A stretch of 64,000 nucleotides of DNA from Agelaius tricolor (taxonomy: Eukaryota > Chordata > Aves > Passeriformes > Icteridae): contig JALJCS010000002.1 in the NCBI GenBank assembly GCA_023055355.1, positions 89,987,001-90,051,000 on the forward strand, read 5' to 3'. Positions 21,956 to 34,097 of this stretch are shown here, piece after piece. Each line of letters opens with the position of its first letter. The stretch's first letter is position 1. Made by a program: the position numbers and the translations under genes. The notes under the pieces were generated by a model. That model was not told the origin of the DNA. It worked only from the letters and a program-made list of their open reading frames with translations, and searched no databases.

Positions 21956-23433
21956 CATATATACAAACTATTGAAACAGAAAATTATAATAATGGTGAAA
22001 TGCATATGTCACACATCAGAATAAAAACATTGTGTGTAATATGCTTCAAAGCTTAATAAAATAGGTCATTTGAGGATAGAAAAAGGAAAATAAGAGAATA
22101 AGAATAATTTAGTGATTTTTTTCATATTGCTTGTTGGACTCAATATGTTACTGTTTTGTCACCTGTAAACTTCAGTACTTTTCAGTGGCCAAGCTCACTG
22201 GCTGAAATTTTGAACATTTGAAAAGCTATTGCTGTTAAGAGACATATGCAAAGATCAGGAAATTGCAGTATACTTGCTTTCATTTCTTTGAATTGCTTGC
22301 AGTTGCCTGGTTTGTGCCTTGGGAAAGCTTCAGATACTTGATTTTTCAAGAGCAAACCCAAGAGTTTTGAAGGAACAGTTACATATTTTAGCACATAAGA
22401 GGGGATTTCTGGAGGATGATGTATTTGAAAGCAAGGTATTATAAAGTCAGGTGACTGACACGAGTGAATAATGCATATAGCCAGATACAAAGCAGCAAAA
22501 CTGGTTATACACATTATCCTGCAGAATCCCAGAGAATTAAATGAAACCTTCTATGGCAAACAGAAGAATATGATCTGCCTGTGCTGTTCAGTGGCTCCAG
22601 GCTCATGAGCTGATAGGAAGCAGGCATTGCTCTGATGGGTCTGGTGTGATATTGAAGATATTTCCCTGGCTCGCTCACTGTGCACATGCAAGTAATACTT
22701 CATAGTGGTTTCTTTTTAAATTATAAGTCTGACAACATTTAGTGTGATGTTGAAGGATAAACCATGTACTTCTATCCAAGCAAAATTCTCTCTATATTTC
22801 TCCAGGGCAGATGTCTCAGTTGTTGACATACACCTTTATTTGGCTAAATAGTACTTCTGTGTTTTGTTGACTTATGATATGTGCTGTTAGGATTATGTGG
22901 AGAAAATATATCTCATAGAAGAACCTGATGCTAGGAATGAAGAGTATTTTTTACAAAATGAGAATTAATCAAATACTTTTGTATATGGCAGAGATTTCTA
23001 CTAGAACATTAAAAAAAAGTGTGGAGCCATTAGACTATTTTCTGTTGTTCTGTTGGTGTTTTTTAATAGTCTTTTGTAAAATCATATGAAAACCACCTCT
23101 AAACAATTCTGCAGGACATTCATTCAGTGACCAGTTTTCACCTCTTCCAAAAGAACAAGAGGTAGATTGCGTGCCCTTGAAATTATGGGAAAAAAAAAAG
23201 GAGGTAAATGCTGTTATAAAGAGACAATTCATATTAATGTGTTAGAAATTCGATCTTCTTTCCCCTGAAATGTGTGTTAAAAATGTGAAACCTCCAAAAG
23301 CATACAAATTTAAGAAGAATCTTTAGTATAGAACATCAGCTGAAAGTATTGTCAAGATAATTTAATGCCTTCACAGTGTCAGATGTGAAAAAATAAAACC
23401 AAAACAATAAAACCCCCTCAAAACTCCTTGGAA

Positions 23434-23573
23434 ATGGAAAAGAAAGGAAAGGGAAGGGAAGGGAAGGGAAGGGAAGGGAAGGGAAGGGAAGGGAAGGGAA
23501 GGGAAGGGAAGGGAAGGGGAAGGGGAAGGGGAAGGAAAAGGAAAGGAAAAGGAAAGGAAAAGGAAAGGAAAAA
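23434..23573. repeat. 140-bp polypurine tract, (GGGAA)n with two variant blocks
   Basis: Three blocks occur in order: thirteen perfect GGGAA units (23451-23515), three GGGGAA units (23516-23533), and alternating GGAAAA/GGAAA units (23534-23573). An irregular AG-rich lead-in runs from 23434. There is no pyrimidine on the plus strand across the core. More than a dozen regularly spaced runs of three or more G are compatible with G-quadruplex formation, and the mirror symmetry with triplex formation. Confidence 0.97.
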
Positions 23574-24435
23574 GACTAAAATATAAATTGATGTAATGTG
23601 AGGAGAGGAGGTGTTAGTAGCTGAAGCAATGCATCAGTGACATACAGAAGTGTGGTAGAGATGCTTTACACTCTGAGGCCACCATGCAAGGTAAAAAAAT
23701 GTCTCCACACAAAATATTTCATCAGGAGGAGTAACAGATGGCCTCTTTCTTAGCCTGTCCAGAATACTGTAATTTGCTTGGTGAAAGGATGACTGGAGAC
23801 ATATTACTGCCTGGTTCCTGGAGGTTGCTTTGGAGACAGCTGTTGCAGTTTTCCTAAGAGAAGAAAATGGGCCTGCTGGTGGATTGTCCATCATCTTGGG
23901 TTACAAGGTCACAAAGGCAGAGAATTAGGATTATACATTTTGCACCACAATTGCAGCATGAGTAACCACTGCTCTGTTCCTTTTTGAATGCACTGATGTT
24001 GCTCAGGCAGATTTATCAGACATCTTGCCTGCCAGATCCTCTTCATCCATATATGACTCCTAGTGCCTCATGCATGCAATGATATATGATGCACTACCCC
24101 TGGATGATGATGGATTCAAACAGAAGTGTTAAAATAGTTTTTCTTTCTTCCACTGAGGACAGGGATGTACCTCTGTATTTAGTATTAATCAGAGGAATCA
24201 TCAGTCAGGCAGTGACTGCAGAAACTTAAGCTCTTAAACTCAATAAATTATGTAAAACAATCATGTAAAGAGGAGAAATAAAACAGTGAACAGTTTTTCT
24301 GGCATTCATGTACACACAGGTCTCTAGCATCATTCTCCCCATTTTTTTTCTGTTTGTGTGTTCAGGGCTCTTGATGTCTGACCCTGCCCTGCACAACCAG
24401 CTTGTTGAAAAACGAAACTCTAAACTGAACACATG

Positions 24436-24690
24436 GGCATGACAGATGGATCACTTGGTGAATGAGGAATTGTCTGGATGGTCACACTCAAAGGGTCATG
24501 GTCAATGGCTCAGGGGCCAAATGGACAAGTGCAGTTCCCTTGGGGTCAGCGCTGGGACCAGCACAGTTTGACATCCTTGTCAGCGATGTGGACAGTGGGA
24601 TCAAGGGCACCCTCAGCAAGGTGGTTTTGGGGCATAGTAATGTTAATTCAGAGGGTGGTGAAATAATTTCCCCCTCTGAAGGGGACTGTG
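24436..24690 (+). mobile_element. CR1 LINE reverse transcriptase fragment (pseudogene), plus strand
   Basis: A 112-codon open frame starting at 24462 begins with a CR1-like CLDGHTQRVMVNGSGAKW. It then carries VPLGSALGPAQFDILVSDVD, the equivalent of the reverse transcriptase VPQGSVLGP block, and SGIKGTLSKV, the run that normally precedes the catalytic FADD box. The FADD residues are absent: the sequence after TLSKV diverges, so any enzyme would be dead. The frame continues into non-CR1 sequence up to its stop at 24800. It is a retroelement relic, not a host gene. Confidence 0.88.
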
Positions 24691-25185
24691 ATCTTAGCCA
24701 TCTTCTGGGTGATTATTTCTGCCATTTACTGGAAAGGCAAGGTGAAGTCACTGACCTTTTAATTCAGATGTCTACACTGTGTCTCAGTTATACAGATTAG
24801 TCTTGGCAACAGAGATAAAAAAATTATAAGAATACTGCTTGTCTGTATCTGCCTCTGAAGGTAAGGAGAAAGGTTTCACAGTATTGCCTTCTTGACCTCA
24901 TTCCTCCACATAGGAAGAGCTGGAATAGAGTTCCCAAAGATTTTAGTGTCTGGAGATGTCTTTCAAGCATCAGGATTTCCAGGAATCCTGACATACTCTG
25001 GACATGACATTTTTAGGAATGATAATGAAAGTCTATCCATTTAACTTCATTGTGTTTTCTAGATTGGTATCAGGATGACAAAAGAAAGATATTCCATGAA
25101 AAATAATTCTGTGGAAGCAGCTATAAATTTTACAACTTTAAAGCTACACAGAAGTTACCATATTGTAAGTTACAGCTAATTGACA

Positions 25186-25675
25186 GAATCACAGAACCGA
25201 AGAACCACTGATGTTGGAAGGGACCTCTTGAGATCAAGAATCCAAATGTCCTGCCCCAGTATGGTCAACTAAAGCAGATTGTGCAGGACAGTGCCCTGAC
25301 GAAAAATCTGCAGTGATCAGTCAACCTGTGACACTGTTGTCACTCTTTCAGTTAAATGTGTTTTATTGTGTTCAGCTGGAATTTGATATAGGCTTAGTTT
25401 TTTGTTGTTGTTGGGTTTTTTGTTGTTGTTATTGGGCTTTTTTGTGGTTTTGGTTTTAGTTTGGGTTTTTTTTGTCAATTATTTCTTGTTGTATTACTTG
25501 GTTTCCTCTGGAAGTCTGCCTCCCCCATCTTCATTTTTTCCATTCAGGTGTTTACACAGAGGGATAAAACCCTTCTGAACCTTTCATTTTCCAAGCTGAA
25601 GAGTCCCAGCTCTCTCAGCTTCTACTCATATGAAGGATGTTCCAATCCCTTAATCATCTAAACTCTAGGAGATTT
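25186..25675 (-). mobile_element. CR1 LINE 3' fragment, minus strand, interrupted
   Basis: The left part (25186-25300) starts AGAATCACAGAACCGAAGAA and runs through TTGGAAGGGACCTCTTGAGA. The right part (about 25580-25675) contains CCAAGCTGAAGAGTCCCAGC and TCTCTCAGCTTCTACTCATA. Both are minus-strand CR1 3' untranslated sequence in the right order and roughly the right spacing. Between them lies unrelated or degenerate DNA that includes a strongly T/G-biased run (25396-25475). Confidence 0.78.
25396..25475. repeat. T/G-only low-complexity run
   Basis: About 80 bases composed almost entirely of T and G (for example TTTTTTGTTGTTGTTGGG), lying inside a CR1. The plus strand has almost no A or C here. 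Confidence 0.85.
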
Positions 25676-27327
25676 TGTAATTGGTTTTGGGGTTGGTTTC
25701 CGTGGGTTTTTGTTTTCTTTTCTAAGACACACAATCAACCATGAAACACCACCAGCTGAAACAGATGGTTCCATCTTCTTCTGAGTAAGGCATGCAACAT
25801 TGCTGTCTCTTGCTGTTTTATTTGCTATATGGCTTCACTAAGAATTCAGACTTGGCATCTGGGTAGAGAAAATCTATATACATTTTTTCCTATTTGAAAC
25901 CAAAGGATCAGCTAATTTCATTGTTTTTCAATTTATATTTTTTACTGTGAAAGTTTGACCAGTACAGTTTAGCCATATCTCTCCTCACCTGTTTTTCGGA
26001 CCTTCCCTGTTTTCTGGCAGTTTGCCTAGATAAAAGCTGTAGTTGTACTCAAAGAAACTATCACTTTTCCACATTAATTTTCTTTCAGGTAAGATCTGAT
26101 TGATTGCCTAGATCTCAGGGAAAAGGTTCAGCTGGAGCAACTGACTAGCTGAAGAGTAGGAATCTCTGCCCAAGAAAACCTCCAAAGATGTCTTCAGTCA
26201 TCTGTGAATGTGTAAATGTATGCAGAGTTCTTTATAGAGAGGGTTTTTATTTATTCAACAAGTTTTCTAGATGACCTTTATCTACTGAGAAAGTAACGTT
26301 TTTCTGTGGAATGGAATTTCCATTTCTCTTCCCTTCCCCTAGCCCCTTAAATTCATACTAAGTGCTCTCCAAATAGATTTTGAGTAAAAATCAAATATAT
26401 TTAGAAGAATAGCCTTTCTACCATTAGCAGTACTTGTGATCATTCTGGAACAGGGATCTTAATTCAGGAAATCCTCTTAGGCCTTGAATTACCATATATG
26501 TATGGTATGTTCTAATCATGTATAGATTTGATAATATACCTATTCACATCCAGGAATAAATATTGGCTTGAAAGAGATACAGAATTGTAACTTCTAATGC
26601 ATGAATGCTCATAATACTAAATTAATGCATTAGGGGAAACTCAGATTAAGTTAATTATTTAATTAAATTAGTTAGCTTAATGAGTAAATATTAATTATCA
26701 TTAATTCATTTACTCTGAGAGTTAATTTATCTATGCAAAAACCACCTTAAAAGAAAAGTAATTCTTTGGAGAAAAAAAAGGTAAATTATGCTTTTGCTAA
26801 TAGAGTTTGCCATATTGTCTCAAGCTAGGCTAAATTGCAGCAAGAAGGTAAGCCCAAGAGTAAATATGATTTGTGGTTTATTTTATTAGTGTTCAAAGAT
26901 TATCCTGTTAGGCGGAGAATATTTGCTATGGAAAATTGATCCTGTTAATTTATCTTTGTTTAGAAAACATTAGAGGTGATGTTTAGATCATATATTAACA
27001 TTTTATCCATAATATGGAAGATCCAGATGCTCATGTTGTGCTTTTAACTGTGATTGCTTGCTCTTAAACTTCTTCTTATGGATTTTTACATTTATGTAAA
27101 GTGACAATTAAACTTCAATTATAAGTTCATTCTGGATTGTCTTTATTTTCTTTGTTTTCAATTAAAGGCTTTTTTTTCCTCTGTAAAAAACTGTAAGTTG
27201 CTTTCTTTATTTGTTCTGCCATCTGTGTAACTGCACATTGGTGTCCTAATTTACATTCTTTAGGGATGGAGTCTGAGCCCTGCTGAAGCCAGTGGTCATT
27301 TGGCAAATCACAATTTGATTGTGGAGT
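25676..27327. other. Gene-free stretch
   Basis: AT-rich unique DNA, including an area dominated by TTAAT/ATTAA words at about 26640-26720. I see no gene or repeat family. Confidence 0.55.
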
Positions 27328-27607
27328 GTAGGGGTGCAAGGGACATCTCAGTGGCATGAAGCTGTGTCAGGGCAGGTTTAGGTTGGAAAATAAGGAAGAA
27401 GTTCTTCCCCCAGAGGGTGGTTGGGCACTGGAACAGGCTCCTCTGTGGGAAGTATCACAGCACCAGCCTGACAGAGTTCAAGCAGCATTTTGGACAACTC
27501 TCTCAGGCATGTGGTGGGATTCTTTCAGCTGCCCTGTGCAGGGCCAGGAGCTGGACAGGATGTTCCTTGTGTGTCCCTTCCAACTCAAGATGTTCTATGA
27601 TTCTGTG
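27328..27607 (+). mobile_element. CR1 LINE 3' fragment, plus strand
   Basis: ATGAAGCTGTGTCAGGGCAG, TTCTTCCCCCAGAGGGTGGT, GGGCACTGGAACAGGCTCC, CCTGACAGAGTTCAAGCAGC and the terminus TTCTATGATTCTGTGAT give an intact CR1 3' order. Two overlapping frames here (27356-27673 and 27417-27608) are by-products. This is among the better preserved CR1 ends in the window. Confidence 0.95.
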
Positions 27608-27750
27608 ATCTCCCATAGAAATGGGATTAAACACATACATGAGTCAAGGTCAGCTGCATCAGCACCTACTTAAAATCTCAGTAGCATGGTCTAAATTTTC
27701 CAGTCCAGCACAACACACTCTGTGATTTTGTCCCAGATTGCAAGGCAAGA

Positions 27751-28384
27751 TGTGTTCTATTTGCCATCTGTATGGCAGGTGTCCTCTGTTAAGTGGGCAG
27801 CTTTCCTTATCTCTGAGTGATCACAATCACTCCTCCCTCGGGAGGGGACATCTGCTGATAACAGCTATTGAATGTCACTGCATGACTGATAAGGACTACA
27901 GCATCCCATTGTGAGATGCTCTGCCCAGAGGGAGGAGCCAAGCATTCCTACCTGGATATAATCTGGAGATTCTGGAACACCAGCACGGCTTCTCCACTGG
28001 ATTTCCCAGAAGAACAGCTGCCTCTTCCACTGGATCTTCAGAGGAAGATTGCACCTTTCTACTGGATCCCTGCTCCAACAGAACCACACCTGACACTCCA
28101 GGAAGGCTGCAGCCACAATTCCAATTGGACTGCTACCAGCACCCTGACCCACAGGGTGTCAGATTGTTTTGTTAGCGTTCTTTTGGTTTACTGCATTGTT
28201 TGTTTTATATTTTTATTTTCTTCCCTAATAAAGAACTGTTATTCCTGCCCTCATTTTTTTTTTTTTGCCTGAGAGCTCCTTAATTTAAAACTTATAGCAA
28301 TTCGGAGGGAGGGGGTTTAAATTTTCCATTTCAGGGGAGGCTCCTGCCTTCCTTAGCAGACACCTTTTTTTCAAAACCAAGACA
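27751..28384 (+). mobile_element. ERVL-like solo LTR, plus strand
   Basis: The block beginning TGTGTTCTATTTGCCATCTG, through GCCCAGAGGGAGGAGCCAAG, ACTCCAGGAAGGCTGCAGCC and GGGGAGGCTCCTGCCTTCCT, matches an abundant songbird ERVL-type LTR as I remember it. An AATAAA polyadenylation signal lies at 28227-28232, right for plus orientation. No retroviral internal region flanks it, so it is solo. The boundaries are less certain: ending at 28384 gives a TG...CA element without an obvious target duplication, while a shared CAAGA (27746-27750 and 28378-28382) would imply a slightly earlier end. The frames 27865-28152 (-) and 27916-28272 (+) lie inside it and are not genes. Confidence 0.8.
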
Positions 28385-30532
28385 GATTACATTTCTTGTT
28401 TCAACCTCACTGTGATTGAGTGCAAAATCCAAGTGGTGAGCCACATGCTCAAATTGGCAGAGGACTACCTCCAACAGCCACACATTAACAATGCTACTCC
28501 TAGAATAAAACCTGAAGGAGTAAACTTGGTGATGTTCAAGCACAATAATTTCCCAAATAACTCTACTCATGAAAGGTAAACACAGCTGGGGATCAGTTGA
28601 AAAAATAAAATCAAAAACATAAGCAGAAAGATGTCAAGTGAGTGATACAGAACAGCTTTCGCTGGAGAGCTCCAAACCCTTCAGCTTGAAGTCAGCCATA
28701 GAAATGAGTGACTGAGCTGAGGCCAGCAGAGCCTGTGGCAGACAGCAAGGCTGGGGTGCGGAATCAGGAATGGATGAAGGAAGTGTCTGTTCTGTCAAAC
28801 TGTGATGCAGATTGAGAGGTTCTTGATTCCCCAGGCTCTGCAAATGCTGTGTCATCTGTTTTGTGTGGCAGATGTGAACACAGGGTCGAAAGCCTCTACT
28901 GAAATTGAAATAGGGAGTACCCGGGAAGAAGAGGATGGGAACTTTCAACACATCAGAAAGAGGTGATCTGATATTTTTATTTTTTCACAACTAAAAGAGA
29001 CTGTGTTAGGAGTAGAAGTATGCTGAAGATTGGAAAACTCTGTAAGTGAATGGAATGTATATTTTTAGTCATTGTACCATTAAAGGGGCAGATTATCTTG
29101 TGATTAAAGCTACTTGTTAAAGTTAATAACTAAAAATTGTCCAAACTGTGATCTGCTGTATAAAATCAGCAAAATATTGTTTTGATTTCCTGCCATTTGC
29201 TAGAGCCTTCTAGATCCTACTGCAGTTGAAAGTGGATGTGAAAGTCCACCCTAGACCTGAAACTCCTCTTGACATTCAGGAGAGCCAAGGGAATTATCTT
29301 TGAATATGTTCCATCCTGACTTTCTCTGCCTGGAGCACTGCAGTCACATTGATGAGGCTAGTAAAAAAAAGAAAATTAGTGCTCATATAGACATAGAAAT
29401 AAAATTAAACAAATTGAATTCTTTATATATTTTTTCTGGCTCTAAGCACAATTTTTATCTCAAGAGAAAAAAAAAAGCAATTTACCTTAGATAGTTTTAG
29501 CTGTTCTGAGTGTTCAGTGTTTTTACTTAAAATGCTCAGTTGTGTTCATTTGTGCACAAATGCATGTGAGTTCAATTTAATTAAAAAACAGATTTAAAAA
29601 TAAGTTTATGTTGCTGAAAAAAAAAATGTTTCATTTTTCTGTAGGATATTCATGTATTAAACTTGCTGTTTTATTTAAGTGAATATATCAATCCAGAAAC
29701 TACTTTTGTCCAATTCTCTGAGATATTTTAGAGTCAGATCTTATGATTACTCAGGTAAATTCACCCTGCTTTAAGTTTATGATAATCTCACAGAATAGAG
29801 AATTGAGCCAGTTTCTCATCTATTTATTATACATCATTCTTTATAGACAAAATGGTGTTATTTTCATTGTTCCAATAATCAAAGCTATAGTATTTGAACA
29901 CTAAGTCTCTCTCAAGACTGAACATAAGCACTTCTTCAAAGCATTTCTCTTTGCTTTTATTTGTTTTATGCAGAAGAAAATAATAGTGGCACGATGGATT
30001 GATTCAGAGAAAGATCATCCCAGAACCTGAAACCAGTGATCCAAAGAAACAAGAACACTGACAGGGTGAAAGGAGAGAGAGAGACAGTCCTGCAGGAAAG
30101 ACTGAGCTCCTGCTCCTCATGCCTCATCCCTCAGGATCTCATTATTTCCCACCTCGAACACCTTCATGTCAGCATGCAGCTCTGAGTCCTGCTCATATCA
30201 CAGTGCTGCTTCCCTCCACAGAACAGAGAGGTTTCCCTCAGAAGCACTGTGGGTTTCCAAGGTTCAGAGCAGAAAATGGATGGAGTATCAGCTCTGTTGT
30301 GTGGCTGAAAGAATCAGGATGACTAAACTCAGTGATCTTGATGCAGAGGAGAGTGGCAAAGGATAGGGAAATGAGAGGATAGAAACAGTAGAATCCCTTA
30401 CAGTAAGATTAATTAAACCCACTGACTTAACATGCAAAGGACTCTATTATTTCTTAGACACCTCTCTGCAAGCAGATATCTGGGGAATCCTACAGCATGT
30501 TTTATTTTGTCAAAGTTTGGTTGACACCAGCT
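28385..30532. other. Gene-free stretch
   Basis: No gene or repeat family is recognised. Frames such as 28634-28951 (-) show no known domain. Confidence 0.55.
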
Positions 30533-30766
30533 GATATTTTTGAAGCAAATTAGAAGGAAATTCTTTGCTGAAAGTGTGGTGGGGCACTGGAACAGGTTGA
30601 CCAGTGAAGCTGTGAATGCTCCATCCCTGGAATTGTTCAAGGCCATCTTAGATGAGGCTCTGAGCAACCTGGTCAAGTGGAATGTGTTCCCACCCACAGA
30701 GTGGGGGTTGGAACCAGACAATCTTTAAGATCCCTTTCAGCCCAAACTATTCTATGCTTCTATGAA
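30533..30766 (+). mobile_element. CR1 LINE 3' fragment, plus strand
   Basis: GTGGGGCACTGGAACAGGTT, GACCAGTGAAGCTGTGAATG, CCATCCCTGGAATTGTTCAA and the terminus CTATTCTATGCTTCTATGA are in CR1 order. The 5' side is truncated. Confidence 0.93.
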
Positions 30767-33700
30767 CTCCTGCAAAGCCCTAAAAGAATTCCTTCCCTCC
30801 ATAAAGAGTTTGAGACAAAGACATGCATTTTGAGGCTTCACATCTCATCAGCTTGAAAAATCAACCCAGCATTCCTAAGAGCACAGAGCTTTGCCCTATA
30901 GTCTTGAATCGTGAGAGTCTGTGGCTATTAATAGAACACATGAAATTATCCTGAAGTTGATGCACACAGCTGGTGAAGAAGGTCACTAAAGACTTGCCAA
31001 GACCTTTAACAGGCCAAAATAAGATCTCTAAAGTAATAAAGTGCATAAAACATCATAGCAATCTCATTGGCTCCTGAGACCAGCAAAAGTAGTTTCTATT
31101 GCTAGGTAATTTTAAGAACTGCTCTGTAGTTCCCACTTTCATTAGCCAGAAGTAGAGGGAGAAAGTGTGAAACTGTAAACCATAAAGGAGCAAGTCTTTT
31201 CACTTATTTCTGCCATTCTCTGCTGCCATTCTCTTCAGTGCTATTAAAATCTCACATTTGAGATAGTGTTTCTCTGATATAACACTAAATTTCTCCCAGG
31301 CACTTTTTTTAGTGAGTGAAGCTGTTGGGTAGGAAAGATGTTTGCTCCCTTCATAATCCATGCAGCACTGATTATGTGTGTTGGTGACATACTTAATCTC
31401 ATTCTGATTTTCTGGATAATCTTATAAAGCCAAAATAATCCTTGTGATATTAACATGGTGATTCCAGATTCCATTCTAATTAAATTAAGACTGTGTGACT
31501 GTGATATTGAAGGCATAGAGACAATTCTCTTGAAATAAATTAACTGGATCTTTCAATTTGTTGAGGCTTAATCAAAATTAACAAATTTCAAGGCTTCCAT
31601 TATATTCAAAATCTTGATCAGAGAGATTTTTTTCACTCATTCTTTCAGAAAAGTGGGTTAGGTGTGAGATTTTTCTCCTAGAAGGCTATATCACCAGACA
31701 TTGTTTCCAAAATAAAGCATTTCTCTTGGGCTCCTTTGTCCTTCTTTAGTTCTGTATCACAGTGGAAAATTCTTACTTTTTCTGTTCTCAAAAAAACATG
31801 TTACAACTCCTCATGGCATATCTGAGCTGAGTGTTGACTTCTGAAGCTTCTGCCAGAAGATGTTTAATAATACTGTCAGTTCCAGAGAATCCATGCCCTG
31901 GCAGGTTCTGACAAGGTGCAAAGTATTGGACAGGTGTGAATTTACCATCTGCACTTCCCCTACAACACTGAGCCAGTGTCTGTAGGAATTAGCTAAAGGG
32001 AAAACCTTGAGAGGGAAAGTCACAGTGTGCCTTGTTCTTGGAGATATTTCCTTGCTGGGTAGCAAAACAGACATAGAGCACTGGTAGAAGACTGTGTATC
32101 TTTGTTTCCCTGTCTTTATAAAACCCATATAATAAATAAAACCTTGGGGTTTGTTTCTAGATGTTCAGTGCAGACATTTGATGATACAAGCCCAGATAAC
32201 CCTGTGCTGTCCTAGAAGAGAGCAGAAGAACTTTCTCATTTCGGCATTGCCATCTTTCAGAGTAGTGCCAGTTAAACCTGAACCAACCATGCCATAGGAA
32301 AAAAGAATTACTAAAAATTAATCTGTTCTTAAGTAAGGGGATTAGTGGCTAGAAAAATGGTCTGAGGATCTAAATATTTGGTTGTTTCTCTCTCTGCTAA
32401 TAACTCACCTCAGTAATGAACTACAGCCAATTCCTTGAACTGCCTTATTTTAGAAGTTGCTATTCTTAAAAACACCTAAAATTGCTTGGCCTCAGGAATA
32501 TAATACAGAGCAGCTAATTTAGGCACATGAAGTCAAGAACTATATACTCAATAATGCCAAATACTCATTTACCACTATGAATGCTAGCTAATTCTGAGCA
32601 ATGAATTTTAGTGAAAAAATTAATATAATTGAAAATTTTACTTTGTGATAGGGAACAGGAATGATAAGGCAGGCAGGAAAGCACCTCACCAAACAATTAA
32701 TCCAGGAGAGCTACATGACTGTTCACTGGGAATTGAGAGCACCATGTCTCTCCCTGACAGATGGTACTATCCAAGAGAGGTAAATATGACATTCTTTTAC
32801 ACTGGAGTAGTAAATCAGTGGCCCAGGAATAGGGAAACAAATCCTAAATATCAGCAAATCCTGAAAAATTTAGCAGTCCTGAAAATCAGGGAATGTTTAA
32901 TGTAAAGCTCTCTTAAGTTGCTTTACACTCTCCTGGCCATAAAATAGTTTCAATTTGGAGAAGGCAGGAAAGGGAGAGGATTTTCTATTATTAATGATGA
33001 AACTAACCAAGTAGTTGTTTAGAGACTAAGACCAAGGGTTTGGAATATTTCCTCTCCTCTTCTTCCTTGGAGACTGGTCCCGATGATTTGAATATTCTTA
33101 GTCTCATCTTTTGTGGGTAATTCACTGTCCCACAAAACCCCCACAATTACAGGAAAATTTAGGGTGGAAGTGTCCTTCAAGATGTCATCTGGCTTGACTC
33201 TCAACTCAGAGCAGATAAATTCCACAGCAGATCTGGCTGCCCAGGTCCTGTCCAGTCCTGTGATGGATATTCTAAAGCAGCTTTGGTAAACCTGTCCCTG
33301 TGTTTGTCCATTGGCAGCAATCACATGAACTGAAGAGGTACAGGAACAATTAATGTAATTAAGACTACTAAGGATTCTCTATGAGAAGATGACATCTTCA
33401 AAAAATAATGGCCACAATACTTTGCAAAATGACTAGCTTGTGCTAAGAGACAATAGAAATAGCTATATTTTTGAAAATTAATAAATAAATCCAAACCCAA
33501 AAAAATGTCTACAAAAATACTTATGATCTGGGATTTTTTATAATGGCCTTTGGCAGTAATTTTTCCAGTGTCTAACTCTGGAAACCAGTTGTCCTCTCAC
33601 TTTCTGTCCCAAGAGAAGCAGTGAGTTCTTTTCAGATGTATTAACTCTTAGAAATTTATCAGACTTTTGCAAAACCTCATCTTCGAGTCTTTTTTCCCTG

Positions 33701-34097
33701 CTGCATTTACTTTTAAGATTATTATGATAGAAAAGGAAATGTCAAACCCCTTGCAGGTAAACCACTACATTCAGTCATGGTGCATCTATGACAGGGAAGC
33801 ATCTGACCCCAGCTTTGTGCTCACAAGTGACAGTTCTTCAAATATTTGCCCTGTTCATGGCTCACATGGGAAGTTTCCCATGTCAAGGAATCACAGTGCC
33901 ACACATAGTACCTGCAGGAAAAAAAGGCCAGTGTTAAAAACAGGAGTTTAGTACAGCAAACACCACAGAACTCTGTGACTTTTAAAGTAGACCCTCATGA
34001 AGAAAAGAATATGTTCCCCTGGAGCTCCTTGATGCCAGCTGTGGCATTGAAGCCCATTGTTAATTGTCATGTGAGAGCTGAACTTTTCCATAGTTCA
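30767..34097. other. Gene-free stretch
   Basis: This is unique AT-rich DNA except for the old CR1 piece at 33155-33285. I see no coding signal. Confidence 0.55.
33155..33285 (-). mobile_element. Diverged CR1 LINE 3' fragment, minus strand
   Basis: AGGGTGGAAGTGTCCTTCAA, ATCTGGCTTGACTCTCAACT and GCTGCCCAGGTCCTGTCCAG keep the order of the reverse complement of a CR1 3' untranslated region, with heavy substitution. The terminal octamers are not recognisable. Confidence 0.65.

Larger units (their letters stand above)
20501..24435. other. Gene-free stretch
   Basis: Apart from the CR1 terminus at 21896-21955 and the polypurine tract at 23434-23573, this is AT-rich unique DNA. The 110-codon minus-strand frame at 22182-22514 has no recognisable domain. 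Confidence 0.55.
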
